Source: Unio delphinus (lineage: Eukaryota; Mollusca; Bivalvia; Unionida; Unionidae). From it: a DNA stretch of 64,000 bases. This document shows, one piece after another, positions 10,777-22,307 of the stretch; the stretch's first letter is position 1, and the number at the start of each line of letters is the position of its first letter. The translations under genes were made by a program, and so were the position numbers. The notes under the pieces are model-generated. The model did not search any database. It was not told the origin of the DNA and saw nothing but the letters and a program-made list of their open reading frames with translations. The stretch is taken from positions 4,821,501 through 4,885,500 of the forward strand of contig JAQISU010000096.1 in the NCBI GenBank assembly GCA_029339505.1, written 5' to 3'.

Positions 10777-13700
10777 CTGGAATATTAAAAAAAAAAAAAC
10801 AAGATTTAATAATTAAACACATCTGGCTGGCATATGCCTAACAGCCAATGCAGGTGTGTTGGCCAAGAAATCTGGGTCAAAAGAATGCTTTCTGTAGAAA
10901 TTTCCTTCAATGAAGTTACTGCACAACATTTTTTTCAATTTTCAGCAACAGTTGCCAAGTTTGGTGCTGGATCAGCCACTTTTGTAGAAATTCTTAACAC
11001 TATGATGCTGTAATCAATTTTGGTCAAATTCTGATGAGCATTTTTTGAAAAAAGTTTAAAGATTTCTTTTTTTTGTTAGAAACAGTGGGATTTGTTGTTT
11101 TTTTTTCCTTTTGTTTAACGCCATTTTTCAGCATAATATAGGCTATACATGGCGGCCAGTATTAATGGTGGAGGAAGAAACCGGACAAACCCCGGAAAGA
11201 ACCACCGACCCACGAGAAGCTACTGGCAAGCTTTCTTACATAACTACATTTGCCGAATCTTAGACTCGAACACATGCAGACAGAGGTGAGATGGCAGTGG
11301 TCCGTAACGGACAGCGCTTTAGACCACTCGGCCACTCGGGGGGCCCCTAGTGGGATTTGTAAAAAAAAAAAAAAAAATTGTAAATTAGTGTGTTTGTGTG
11401 TGATTTAGATTTTTAATGCAGTTTTAACAATTTTTCAGTCATATTGCTATGATGTCTGCAGTGTGGCAGTATACAGTGATGTCTAGCACTGGGGCATCAT
11501 GTCCCACCCAGTCACATTATCCTAACACCAGACCAACCAGTACTAACACTAATGTCTTAATGCTGAGTGACAAGTGAGGCAGCTGTTAGCACCATTTTTA
11601 TAAGTGTTTCGTATGACTGCTGGGGATCGAACCCATGACCTTCTGCATCCACGGTACCAAGTTTTATAGTAATACCATATATGCTTGCCTACGGGTTGAG
11701 TCAAACTGCAAACAGCAAAGATCTAAATCTGTGGATCAGTGTTTATATTGTTTTTTTTGGTACTGATTACTCGTAACAAACAGCACAGACCCAGATCTGC
11801 TGGCACACTATGTGATGGCAGATCTGGATCTGTGCAGTTTATAGTTGGTCTGGTCTTATATGTAAGTATATATGGTAGTCTACAGACCTATCATAGCCAA
11901 TCAGATTTAACACATTTTATTAATATTGCTTATATTATAAGTTTCATCAAAGTCAGACTAAAAACCTGTTATCAACAATGGCAACAAACTCGGCCAATTA
12001 ACTTCTTTGAATATATTCACTTTCAATTTATTCCAAAACTGTTTATCAAAACCGGATTAGAATTATGGCTTTAAAAATACAGCCAAATCAGATGCAATAA
12101 CACCTCATTAATATGCATGGAACTAGATCGTTACTGAAATTGTCCAAGTTGTTGTTGATATAAGAATGTATTAAAATTTGAATCAAATGCAATCTGAAGG
12201 AGAACATCGAGAGTAGTCACAAGCTCAGCCAATCATATCACCTCATTCACATGTGTGGATCTCACTCTTTATTAAACCCATCTAAGACCTGGATAATGTA
12301 TGGCAATACTTAAAGAGATCAGAATCAGATCAGAAATGTGGTTTCCTGAGAGACCAAAAAATATAAGTTCCCAATGGCTGAGGTACATTTAAATCATCAT
12401 CAGGCCCCTCATATATTTTACATGTGAGTTAACTGCCCATCAGGTTTGTCGAAATTAGTGTTATTTACCTGAAAGGAAGCTTTATACACACAAACTGCAG
12501 CATTTTCATTTTTAAGATTCTTCACATATTATTAATATTCAGCCCCCTCTGGGCTCCACAACCTTAAAATCATCTGCTCAATCAGTTTATTGTATTGAAA
12601 GTTATACATTTTGGGTAGAAAGCTAAGAATAAATGGGAGAAAGTACTATTCTGTTCTCATTTTTTCATTAGTCACATATAATTAGCTCTCACTTAACTGT
12701 ATGAATAATGACCTGTTCCTTGTGCACACCAACTTTGTAATGCATCAGTGGTTCAATATATACAGCAATGCCAACACAATTGTTTGAAGGAAGCTAAGCT
12801 ATGGGATGTGACTTATAAAAATCTCTTTTACAGTGGTCACCACCCTTGAGAAGTAGTTCTTAACCAACAGGTCATGGCCCCATGCTGTTTTGAGTGGGTC
12901 ACCAAGATGGACCATAATACATGTACTGTAATTTAAAATTTCCTGCCAAATGGGTATTGTAGCATTTAATAGGTGGTCAGGCTAAAATGACAAACCTAAT
13001 ATGGGTTGCTGCTCCAAAAAATGAGAAGCATGCCCTTAAGGAACCAAGAGAATAACACTCAAAGAGTTGATGGCTATTAGTTCCATTAGTGTTTACTGTA
13101 ATTGTGTACTTTTCTGACTTTAATATGACAGTAAAGAGGTGTTGGTAGAAAGGAAAGATTTATATTATTTAACTGGAGTGACTCTAATGAGTTTTGGGTA
13201 AACATTATATAATTTACGGAAATAACGATGAAGTACATATACGAGCTTTGTTTTATATTCATTAATTTTTGTTCTCATGTTCATTATGATAACATGTATT
13301 TTTTTGAAAATATTATGTGATGCTACTGTGCATTTTCCCCAATCTTATCAAGAATTTCTGGGGAGGATGAAAAAGAAAAAGAAATCTTACTCAATGCATG
13401 AATAACCATACAATGTGTGTAAATGGCCTTCAGCCAGATAAGCAAACAAATCAATAATGATGATGTGGAGAAATTCTAATAGAAAATAAAGAATAGTAAC
13501 CCTGATGATTCTTCTAGGTTCATTATATCGAACTGAAATGGTGGCACCATCTGGCAAGACAATCATTGTCGGATACATCCTTTGATATAAACTCCTGTTC
13601 AATCTTGATATGGAAGCTCTGTTGCAGTTAAAACGAATTCCTGTAAACTGGCCTGTAGCATTACACAATGCACACAATGGCAACCGCCTGGAAAGGACAA

Positions 13701-15628
13701 CAGAACAAAACTAATAAAGGAATAGGGTACAACATATTTTTTATTTAGGATAGCTAAGGTTATCAGTTAAATATCGCTGTCATCACATAGTAAAATTGCA
13801 ACTGGAACCGAGATTGATAAAACATGTTTATCATAGTGATTTTCATGGTTACATATATGTACATGTTTTAGGAGATTTCATGCTACATCTAGTCAACTAC
13901 AAAATTATGCTTATAAGAGGTAATAGGAGGAAATGGAAAATATTATATTTTTTAGACCAAACTTGAATCACTGTCCATAAAAGCTCACTTGGGAGCTAAG
14001 GAAGACTCAAGAGTGGTCTCTGTACTTGAAAAAAAGCAAAATAATTTAATGAACAAGTAATTTCTTTTTTTAAATCTGATGTTATTTTGTTGATATTGAA
14101 ATAAGGATTTTTGTGCATTCTGCTAGTTTTGGGGATCCTTTTTATGCTGAAATTGATCTGGTCCTATGTAAGATACTTTTAAATTTATCTGTCATAAATT
14201 ATCATACTATGAAAGTGAAATCTGATTATACAAACCATAAGAATTAACTTAATTATCTAGTCCATCTATTAGAAGAATAAATAATAAAAAATAATGTCAA
14301 CGTCTGTGTAGATCATTTTATAGAAATAATAAAATACCAGTATACAGCGAGAAAAAAATCTATCAAAACTGCTGTTATTTAAAATAATGATCCACCCTGG
14401 GTGCATAACCTTTATAGTAGAGGAAATGATCGTATGATCAAGTGAAATGTACTCGGAATTCCAGTCTTTGACTTTCTGTGTGACAAGAAAAACTTGGATA
14501 TTACCGAGATTAATTGTAATCAGTTTAATGTGCTGAATCTTTGCAGTTATGTCTAATAAGAGATATTTAAAGGAAGTTTTAAAAAAAATTGTCAATCATT
14601 AATTGTAAATGTCATATCTTAAAAAAGTATGACTTCATTTTGTAAACAATCAACAAGTGAGACCAAATGTGTACCTCAAATTCCTGAACCAGTCTTACAA
14701 GCTTTCAGTTATTCTGCTCTTTTACTTATTACGTGTATCTATAGTTTTTGTAACTCCTGGTCCGTGATTTAAAAAAAATTAAACATTTTATTTATGGCTG
14801 TAAATCATACAAAATATCTATAGCTAACTTCTGCATTTGTGACCTAAGTAAAAACTTAGTATTGCATATGATATATAAATAGATGGTTATGTATGATTGA
14901 CAATTATTAATAATGATTAAAATAACAATACTTTATGGTGCCTATGTCTTTATTTCTCACTGAATGATGAAGTTTTTACCTTTCTGGAAGAATTCAGTAA
15001 CTTCCAATAATCTGAATATGTTCATAAAAGTAGTGGCATGACTGCTTGATTCTAAGTTCTACACGTGAGAAACTAAGAAAAACATGTAAATACTGTGATA
15101 TTATCACATTTAATTAACATGCGTAATATGAAAATAACAACAAAAAATTCAGTTTAATTTAATTATAAGACAAACTATTTTCTATTGAAAAATCAGTTTA
15201 TAACATTTTTTAAAAACTTGTTCCTGCAAGTGCTGCAACTAGTGTGTGCACACCATAACTGATACAACCTGACTCAGACAAATGGACAAGATTAAACCAA
15301 CTATTAAACATAAGCTCCAGTGTACATTTTACCAACATGACATAAAAAGAATAAAGATATTAAATAAACAAGACTACAGGGATCTATTTTAAATAACATC
15401 TCCCTCCCCCCAAAAATATTTTAGCAAAAAAAAACACAACTCACATAACACATTAAAATGTAAACAACGAAACACTTGAAAATGACACCATTATAAGTAA
15501 ATTATGCATAATTTTAATAAAAAATAAATGAAGTCCTTTAGGATCTGATGGATGCTAACATTAAGCACAGGAGTCTGACGTTTTATCAATAAAGTACGGC
15601 AAAATGTCTGACAAAATGAAATACCCTT

Positions 15629-15702
<74 letters not shown>

Positions 15703-16370
15703 ATATATTATTGTTAAGGGTATTTCATTTTGTCAGACATTTCGCCGTACTTTATTGATAAAACGACATACTCCTGTGCATTAAGTCACCCAAACCATTT
15801 CTAATCCCCAATTATTTTAAATTTAAACAAAATGCAGGCATGCTCTAATATGTTTTTTATGTTCCACTAATTTATATTCGTACTAGCTTTTGACAAAAGG
15901 TTTTGAAACAAATATGGTTATTAAACTAAAATAATGAAATGTACGGAATACGAAAATAGATCCCTTCGATAAATGAATACAGGGGGAAAAATAGGTCTGA
16001 CGAAAGCCGAATCTGAAATGCGACACTTGTGGAACGCGTGTCCTAAAAACAAAACTGAACTGTTTATTTTTGTTGGGGGAAAATTCGGCAGTTTAAACTT
16101 TCTACACACCAATTAACTTTGAACATAGCTGTAGCTGTACACAATGTACACAAAGAAAGCGCCTCTAGTCTTGTCTGGTTCCTTGCATTTATACAACCTG
16201 CATTGCACTCTCTTCTTAGTCTACTCTGCTATAATGTAGAGGGCGCTCACCAATTATGTACTTTTGAGGGAGTGACGTATGTAAGGTGAAGCTGTTTGCA
16301 TTAAGACATGCACAGAGGAGAGAATGTTGGCATACCTCGTTGCTATACTTTGATGCAATGTGGCTGACAT
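10633..16370 (-). CDS. Mitochondrial ribosomal protein mL55
   Basis: Three coding exons on the minus strand: 16370-16262, 13640-13501 and 10776-10633. They join in phase (109, 140 and 144 nt) to 130 residues plus stop, close to the 128 of human MRPL55. Residues 1-37 are Ser/Thr/Arg-rich without acidic residues, as in a mitochondrial presequence. The core is diagnostic: NCNRASISRLNRSLYQRMYP, then LPDGATISVRYNEPRR. The C-terminus is acidic, then ends in YRQFWKS as in vertebrate homologues. The protein is a metazoan-specific component of the large mitoribosomal subunit. It is head to head with CTNS. The upstream boundary of exon 2 is the least certain point. An alternative acceptor at 13687/13688 exists but does not match the phase of exon 1. 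Identity is near certain from the two main exons; exon 1 is inferred from composition and phase. Confidence 0.9.
11096..11348 (-). mobile_element. SINE family A, full length with TSD
   Basis: The tRNA-like head lies at the right end (read on the minus strand: GGCCCCCCGAGTGGCCGAGT, box A-like, then a GTGTTCGAGTCT box B), and the body continues leftward to GGCGTTAAAC and an A-rich tail. It is flanked by a perfect 12-bp direct repeat AGTGGGATTTGT at 11084-11095 and 11349-11360. The head resembles a Leu/Ser-type tRNA. Confidence 0.9.
11391..11655 (-). mobile_element. SINE family B copy
   Basis: Minus-oriented copy of the second tRNA-derived SINE. It shares the block CCCACCCAGTCACATTATCC and the box-B-like GGATCGAACCC with the copies at 41582 and 42046. 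It starts only about 40 bp beyond the family A copy. The outer tRNA head is degraded. Confidence 0.8.
11690..11870. repeat. Palindromic GATCTG repeat, copy 1
   Basis: Contains GCACAGACCCAGATCTGC, a short spacer and GCAGATCTGGATCTGTGC, which form an inverted repeat. Related copies lie at 20202-20270 and 53275-53350. The outer edges share TCAAACTGC-like words. It is probably a short non-autonomous DNA transposon, but no target duplication was resolved. Confidence 0.5.
13501..13640 (-). CDS. MRPL55 exon 2 (core)
   Basis: Encodes residues 37-83 including CNRAS, QRMYPT, LPDGATISVRY and EPRRIIR, the most conserved part of mL55. The donor is ATCAGG|GTTACT at 13501/13500. The acceptor used here (TTTACAG before GAATTCG) has a weak pyrimidine tract but fits the exon 1 phase. 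Confidence 0.9.
13641..16261 (-). other. MRPL55 intron 1
   Basis: GT-AG intron of about 2.6 kb. It contains the palindromic MITE with a (TA)n centre at 15566-15778 and otherwise AT-rich sequence without supported genes. An open frame at 14269-14595 is hydrophobic, AT-driven and not credible. Confidence 0.7.
15566..15778. mobile_element. Palindromic MITE with (TA)n loop
   Basis: The two arms of about 70 bp are near-perfect reverse complements, from CACAGGAGTCTGACG on the left to CATACTCCTGTG on the right, separated by a long (TA)n run (about 15633-15700). A direct repeat CATTAAG flanks it at 15559-15565 and 15779-15785, which fits a 7-bp target duplication, or 8 bp with one mismatch. A second, partial family member is at 241-302. 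It codes for nothing. The whole element would fold into one long hairpin. Confidence 0.8.
16262..16370 (-). CDS. MRPL55 exon 1 (presequence)
   Basis: Starts with ATG at 16370-16368 and encodes 36 residues rich in Ser, Thr and basic residues with none acidic, ending YIRHSLK. The donor is CTCAAAA|GTACAT. It leaves one base that completes an Arg codon with exon 2. An in-frame upstream Met near 16463 would add a hydrophobic stretch and was not chosen. Confidence 0.65.
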
Positions 16371-17204
16371 TTCTTTGGGTATTGTAGTTTTGAAAATTGT
16401 ACATGAACTAACCACTATGATAACTAAAATGACTGATACCCTGTGGTAAAAAAAAATCATCATGAACTATCGTTTGAAAATATTCAAATAGGGAAAATGA
16501 ATTTTGCCAGACCAGACAATAAAAGCTTCTGAAAGTGCAACGAATAGATTACCAAATATATGAATTGTTTGTTGTTGTTTTTTTTTTTTTTTTTTTTTTA
16601 AGTTTTCAGCTCTTTTTTTTTTCCTTGCAATTTATTTCTGAAGTTTAGGAAGTGTAAACGACCAAGTGAAGCTAGCACTGTTTTTTAAAGATGCAGATCT
16701 GGAGTAAGGCCAAGCTATGTACTCTATAACCCATATTACACCCATCAATCATACACCATAATAAAGGGAATTAAAAGTTCTTTGAAAAAATACATAATAT
16801 ATACAAGATCTTGTTTAAATATCCAGTATATCCAGTTAGTAAAGCAAAAACAAATTCTTTTTTTATTTAAAATGCTAAAGCAAATTATTAAGCTGTAGAG
16901 AGCCAACAAAATAAAATTGCATAGAGCCAGACTGCCAGAACAAAATCAAGGTAGTCCGAATCGGATATCCCTTGCATCATGTATAAAGCATGAATGGCAA
17001 GAAAAGATCACATGTTGTCCTTCCTTAATATTGTATTATATTTGATATAAACTAAAATACATTATTTTTATTTAATGTAAAGTAATAGAGTTGGTTCCTT
17101 CTGAGAGAAAAAAAAATAGGCTCCTTATAACACTAAAAATTGACAATTTAGAATCACATGCAACTATCATGTGACCGATATTATGTACTGGGAGGAGATA
17201 ATTG
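16371..17204. promoter_or_regulatory. Shared MRPL55-CTNS upstream region
   Basis: 834 bp between divergent start codons, so the two promoters are probably close together. Near CTNS there are two E-box-like sites, TCACATG (17154-17160) and TCATGTGAC (17167-17175), in opposite orientation. The second contains the M-box core TCATGTGA bound by MITF/TFE factors in vertebrates. The region also holds a T-run (16578-16600). No TATA box was placed with confidence. The function is inferred. Confidence 0.5.
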
Positions 17205-17283
17205 ATGTTGTTCGTCATGTTCAAGAAGTATTGGTTGCCTTTGGTATTGCAAACACTTTTGCTCTTTTTTAACTTCACAACTG
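17205..17283 (+). CDS. CTNS: CTNS exon 1 (signal peptide)
   Basis: ATG at 17205 opens 26 codons with a basic start (FKKYW) and hydrophobic core [12 protein letters not shown], then donor ACTG|GTAAGA. The single leftover G joins TT of exon 2 to make Val27. An in-frame TTG precedes the ATG. Confidence 0.75.
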
Positions 17284-18967
17284 GTAAGAAAGCGCAAATA
17301 GTGTTACAGCTGGGAAACAGGCCTTTTTGCTTTTGTTCTTTATTTTTTCTGATAGTTTTCGAATTAATCCTGTGTATTGCCCTCGACATCTTTCCCGTGG
17401 TATACTTCAGTTGATCTGGTGTTAATTTTACAATTTTTATATTACACATTGTATTTTAACCGTATGTCTTAAAATGAACACAATAGATAACTACAGGTGT
17501 CGTGTTGCCTGTATTACATTTTTTAAATATTGCAAGTCACATCGTTCATTATTCCTACCACAGGAGTCTGTGGTCCTACATGCAAGACTTGACGCTGATA
17601 TTTATGTTCATGTGCTATGTCTTACATGTAGGACTAATCGTTCATGCATGCGCATTTACTCATTTTAAATAAAATATAAATTGTTCTTTTAAAATTTAAC
17701 ACTACTTTTCTTTAACCAAAGTCTATTCAATCCTAATTATTGAATGATCTTCATCTTATATGTCACCAAGAAACTTCAGACGAAAAGTATATATTGCTTT
17801 GGACTTTTACAATGGTAGCCATGCACAGGTACTTGATTCTGGAGAAACTAATGTGTACACTCACCATTAAACATATGGTGAGTGTACACATTGGTTTCCA
17901 CAGAATCAAGTACCTGTGTGGCCATGTACTAAACTTTGGTAAACATAAGAGCCTGTCAAGTAGATTGTCATAATCGAGGGTAGTATAATTATTTTTAAAA
18001 ATCAATATGTATAGCTTTCTTTGTGACCTCATATATGAAATTAAATGCAGATTTTACTGGATTACACCCTTAGACTCATTTCGTTCAAAAATGTATATAT
18101 TGATCATTGGTTTTGCCCAATGGAATCTGGATGTATACAAATACAAATGAAGTGAATACTTACCATTTAAAGATATTTAGAATCAAATTATAAAAATTGA
18201 CACCCATTACTGAAATAGTGTTGAATGTGTACATGACCCATGTGACTTGTTCTGTTATTACTATTGGGTGAAAATATTTTTTGTAGGGTTTGACGCCATT
18301 TTTCAGCACAAGATAGGGTATACCTGACGGCCAGTATTATTGGTGGAGGAAGAGCCCAGGAAAATCCCGGAAATAACCACCGATGCACGAAAAGCTACCG
18401 GCAAGCTTTCTCAAATACCCACATTAGCTGAGCCTGAGACTCGAACCCACACAGACAGAGGTGGGGTATCAGTGATCCGTAACGGTGAGCGCTTTAGGCC
18501 ACTCGGGGCCACAAAAATATTTTATAAAATTGCACCAGACCATCAAGTTGTCCTCTGCCTTTTTTATTTGTTTTTGTATTTTTGGGGTGGGTGTTGACAT
18601 GACTAGTCTTGCCATTTATGAAGGAAAATAGCAGAACAAATTTGTTCATCTGTAACTCTCACTAGAACAACAAAAAAAAATTTTCAGTTTCAGAAGTAAC
18701 ATTAGATAATTTACCGAATGCAAACAACCACTACATATGTACAGGAGAGCATATGGACAGATCTCATAATGTAAAAACAAATTCATCATTTTGAAAGCAA
18801 TACAAATGAAAATTAATACAAAAATCTGTTATAAACCTTGTCACCAACAAGAGGAACCTGATATAAATCACAAAAGAACCTCTCAGTCATTTCATTTATT
18901 TCTTTTTTATAGGATGGGAGCATTTTTCCCTGTGGTACTATAATACTGTATTATTTTTCTGATGGAT

Positions 18968-19036
<69 letters not shown>

Positions 19037-22000
19037 CAGCAGTGAGTCAGATTGCTTGAGAAATGTCTCAGACATATTTTTAGAAAATCATATGTAAGCA
19101 ATCTTGTGTACTTCATATTTATGGGATGCCTTCAGATGCAGTAGGCCATCGGTTTGAACCCTGGCTGAATGATACCAAAGATATAAAAATGGTACTAACA
19201 GCTGCAGGCTAAGTGTTCAGCATTAAGATGTTAGTGTAAGGACTGGTCAGCATGGTGTCAGGAGAATGTGACTGGGTGGGACATGATGCTACATGTATGC
19301 AGCATGATGCCCCAGTGCTACACATCACAATAAACTGCCACATTGCAGACATCGTAGCAATAAGACTGAAAAATTTGTTAAAGCTTTAATACAAATCTGA
19401 ATCACACATGCATACACACATACTTATTAGATACAGGTGATTTTATTTTGCTTGTCTGGCAGGCAAGTGAAGAGGGCCTAATGTTCTAATTAGGGCATAA
19501 CCGACTTTTGATCCGGAAATCGGATTCCACCGGATAGTATGAACTTCCGATTAATCGGAGTCGGACAAGGCAGGAACGACCGATTCGGATAATAAAAATA
19601 ATAAAGTTGAATTTCTATAGCACCGTGTCTAACACTGCGTGTCATTCGATAGTGCGTTAATAAAGTTAAATAAGAAGTCAGAAAAGTTCAATATAGTCAA
19701 CACAACCAAGCTGTGAGACAATCTATTTGAATGGACGGGTGAAAACCGGAAATGAAGCCGGATATGGTAAAGTACTAAGTAACATGCTAGACACGGCAAA
19801 ACCAGATACCAGAAACCCGGAAACGGAAGATGAATTTTTTTAGAAAAAAATATACGGATTTAGCATTTCCGATTAATTGAATCGTATCCGGAATCGGAAA
19901 AATTTCATGCCCAAAATCCGGAATCGGAAATCGGTAGAAAAATTCTAATCGGTTATGCCCTAGTTCTAATGTAGGATACACAATCACATAATTCAAATTT
20001 ATTTGTAAAATATGTTAAAAATTTAAATGGATAAGCAAGGTACTCATTGATTTCAAGCCCTACCCTACCAATATTATTTCATGAAATCCCTCCTATATTA
20101 AGAAAATTCCACTTAAAATGCTCAGTTCTAGAATAGAAAATATTGCATAATATGATGGCAGGTTAGGGTCTAGTTTGTTTGTTCCACTGATTATTCTTAA
20201 GAAACTGCAAAGTTATAGATCTTCGAGCACATTATGCAATGACAGATCTAGATCTGTGCAGTTTGGCTTGTAAGTAAGGCCTAACTGAGTAGATAATATT
20301 CGCAGAATACCAAATCCGAGTATTTGGATGTACTATTTGCCAGATCCAGGCATGAACCGAGTAGTAGGTGCGACTCCAGAGAGTATCATTTGTTTCATTA
20401 TTGTATGCGAAGCTTCAAGTTTTCGTGTACCGTATATATCACCTATAAGACAAATTTTTTTATTATTAACTAAAATTATTATGTATTGAATAACTTTTTT
20501 TAATGTTCAATATTTATTGAATTATTTTACTTGTAACGATTTGTGTGCGTATTATTTGCCAAGGTGAATCCTTCTGAATAGTACCGAAAAACCGGATATT
20601 TGGCCGAAGCGAATGTCAGAGGCGATTTCAGGTTAGGCTCTACTTGTAAATATATATTATAAATCAACACCAGCACTGTGATAATTTGTAAATTATATGT
20701 ATCATTAAAACTTAATTTGTGATGGCAAATGAATTTCTTCACCAAGTATAGAATTTTAGTTGTATTTTCAATGTCACTTGTACTGACTTCAAGTTTCTTC
20801 ATTTTTCAGTTCATGCTGTTACCCTTGCATTCTCAGATCAAGACATACAAGTTGTAATTAATGGTAATTCTTCTCTGAAACTGGTTGCTAGGTATGTGTA
20901 TTTAATGATAATTCTACTGTGTAACTGGTTGCTAGGTATGTGTATTTAATGATAATTATATTATGAAACTGGTTGTTAGGTATGTGTATTTAATGATAAT
21001 TCTACTGTGTAACTGATTGCTAGGTATGTGTTTTTAATGATAATTCTACTGTGTAACTGGTTGATAGGTATGTGTATTTAATGATAATTCTACTGTGTAA
21101 CTGATTGCTAGGTATGTGTTTTTAATGATAATTATAGTATGAAACTGGTTGATAGGTATGTGTATTTAATGATAATTCTACTGTGTAACTGGTTGCTAGG
21201 TATGTGTTTTTAATGATAATTATATTATGAAACTGGTTGATAGGTACGTGTATTTAATACAGTAACCCCTGGTGCCGCGTTTACAGGGCAGGAGGTAGTA
21301 GCCTACTGCCAAGCTCTGTAGCATCAAGGTCATGTAGGACACACTAAAGTTAGTGGTATTATAGAAAGGTAGACAGATTTAGCTCTACAATGATACCAAA
21401 TAATCTGGACATTGTAGTTGTATTACAAAATATAGAGGAAAAAACCTAACTTTTTGGGCCTGTTTTTTTTTTTGTCACCCAAGATTTGCTTGTGGTCAGA
21501 ATCTGATTTTGTGTTCAGATTTTAGGCTTTTTTGGCCTCTGATCTAAGGCAGACCGGTCTGAACTGCACTGCAACCAGGTGAACCTATGCAAAAAGTAGG
21601 AAAAAGAACAACTTCAACTTTATCCGTTCTGCTCATGTGGGAGCAAAATAACCAATGGAAAACAATGTTTTTAACACAACTAGGCATTAGGCTAATGGAA
21701 AATTGCACGGAAGTCAATGTATTAGGATGTTTCCCCAAAATGTGTTTCCTACTCGTGTTTCATGCGAAAACAGCACAAATCTCCAGGAGGTAATGTGTTA
21801 ATGATATTTCTACTGTGAAACTGGTTGCTAGGTATGTGTATTTAACGATAATATCTATTGTGAAATGGGTTGCAAGGTATGTGTATTTAATGTTAATTCT
21901 GTTGTGAAACTTGTTGCTAGGTATGTGTATTTAATGACATTTTATCATTCATCATTTTGCATTAGCTTTTATGTACATGCGTATATTGATCATAAAATTA

Positions 22001-22276
22001 AATTGAGCTATTTAATTTCATATTTCACAAGACAGTAATATTTATTCCATAGAAAAAAGGTCTGGAAGTGTTACTAACTATTATTGTACACTTAATTTGA
22101 AAATTATTGCTCTTTGTCATATTTCAAAACCATTTTTGGAGATTTTAAATTATTTTCTGAGAGAATGTTATCTTTAATTGAACTACATAGATGTTTATAA
22201 TGGGAATTTGAAAACAACCATATTTACATAGCAGATTTCCAATTAGCCTGTAAGTGAATATATATGTATGTACATC

Positions 22277-22307
<31 letters not shown>

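Larger units (their letters stand above)
10777..13500 (-). other. MRPL55 intron 2
   Basis: GT-AG intron of 2724 bp. It holds a complete family A SINE (11096-11348), a family B SINE (about 11391-11655), a palindromic repeat copy (about 11690-11870) and otherwise unremarkable AT-rich sequence. Confidence 0.85.
17284..20809 (+). other. CTNS: CTNS intron 1
   Basis: 3.5-kb intron holding a long hairpin (17814-17930), a family A SINE (18281-18513), a (TA)n tract (18970-19033), a family B SINE (about 19124-19410), a hAT MITE (19491-19962) and a palindromic GATCTG repeat (20202-20270). Confidence 0.75.

Noticed and set aside
16371..16463. Upstream in-frame start for MRPL55
   Set aside because: It would prefix a hydrophobic segment (VSVILVIIVVSSC) that does not suit a mitochondrial presequence; the Met at 16370 gives a normal one.
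17763..18032. Open frames across the intron 1 hairpin on both strands
   Set aside because: They exist because the palindrome reads alike on both strands; no protein support.
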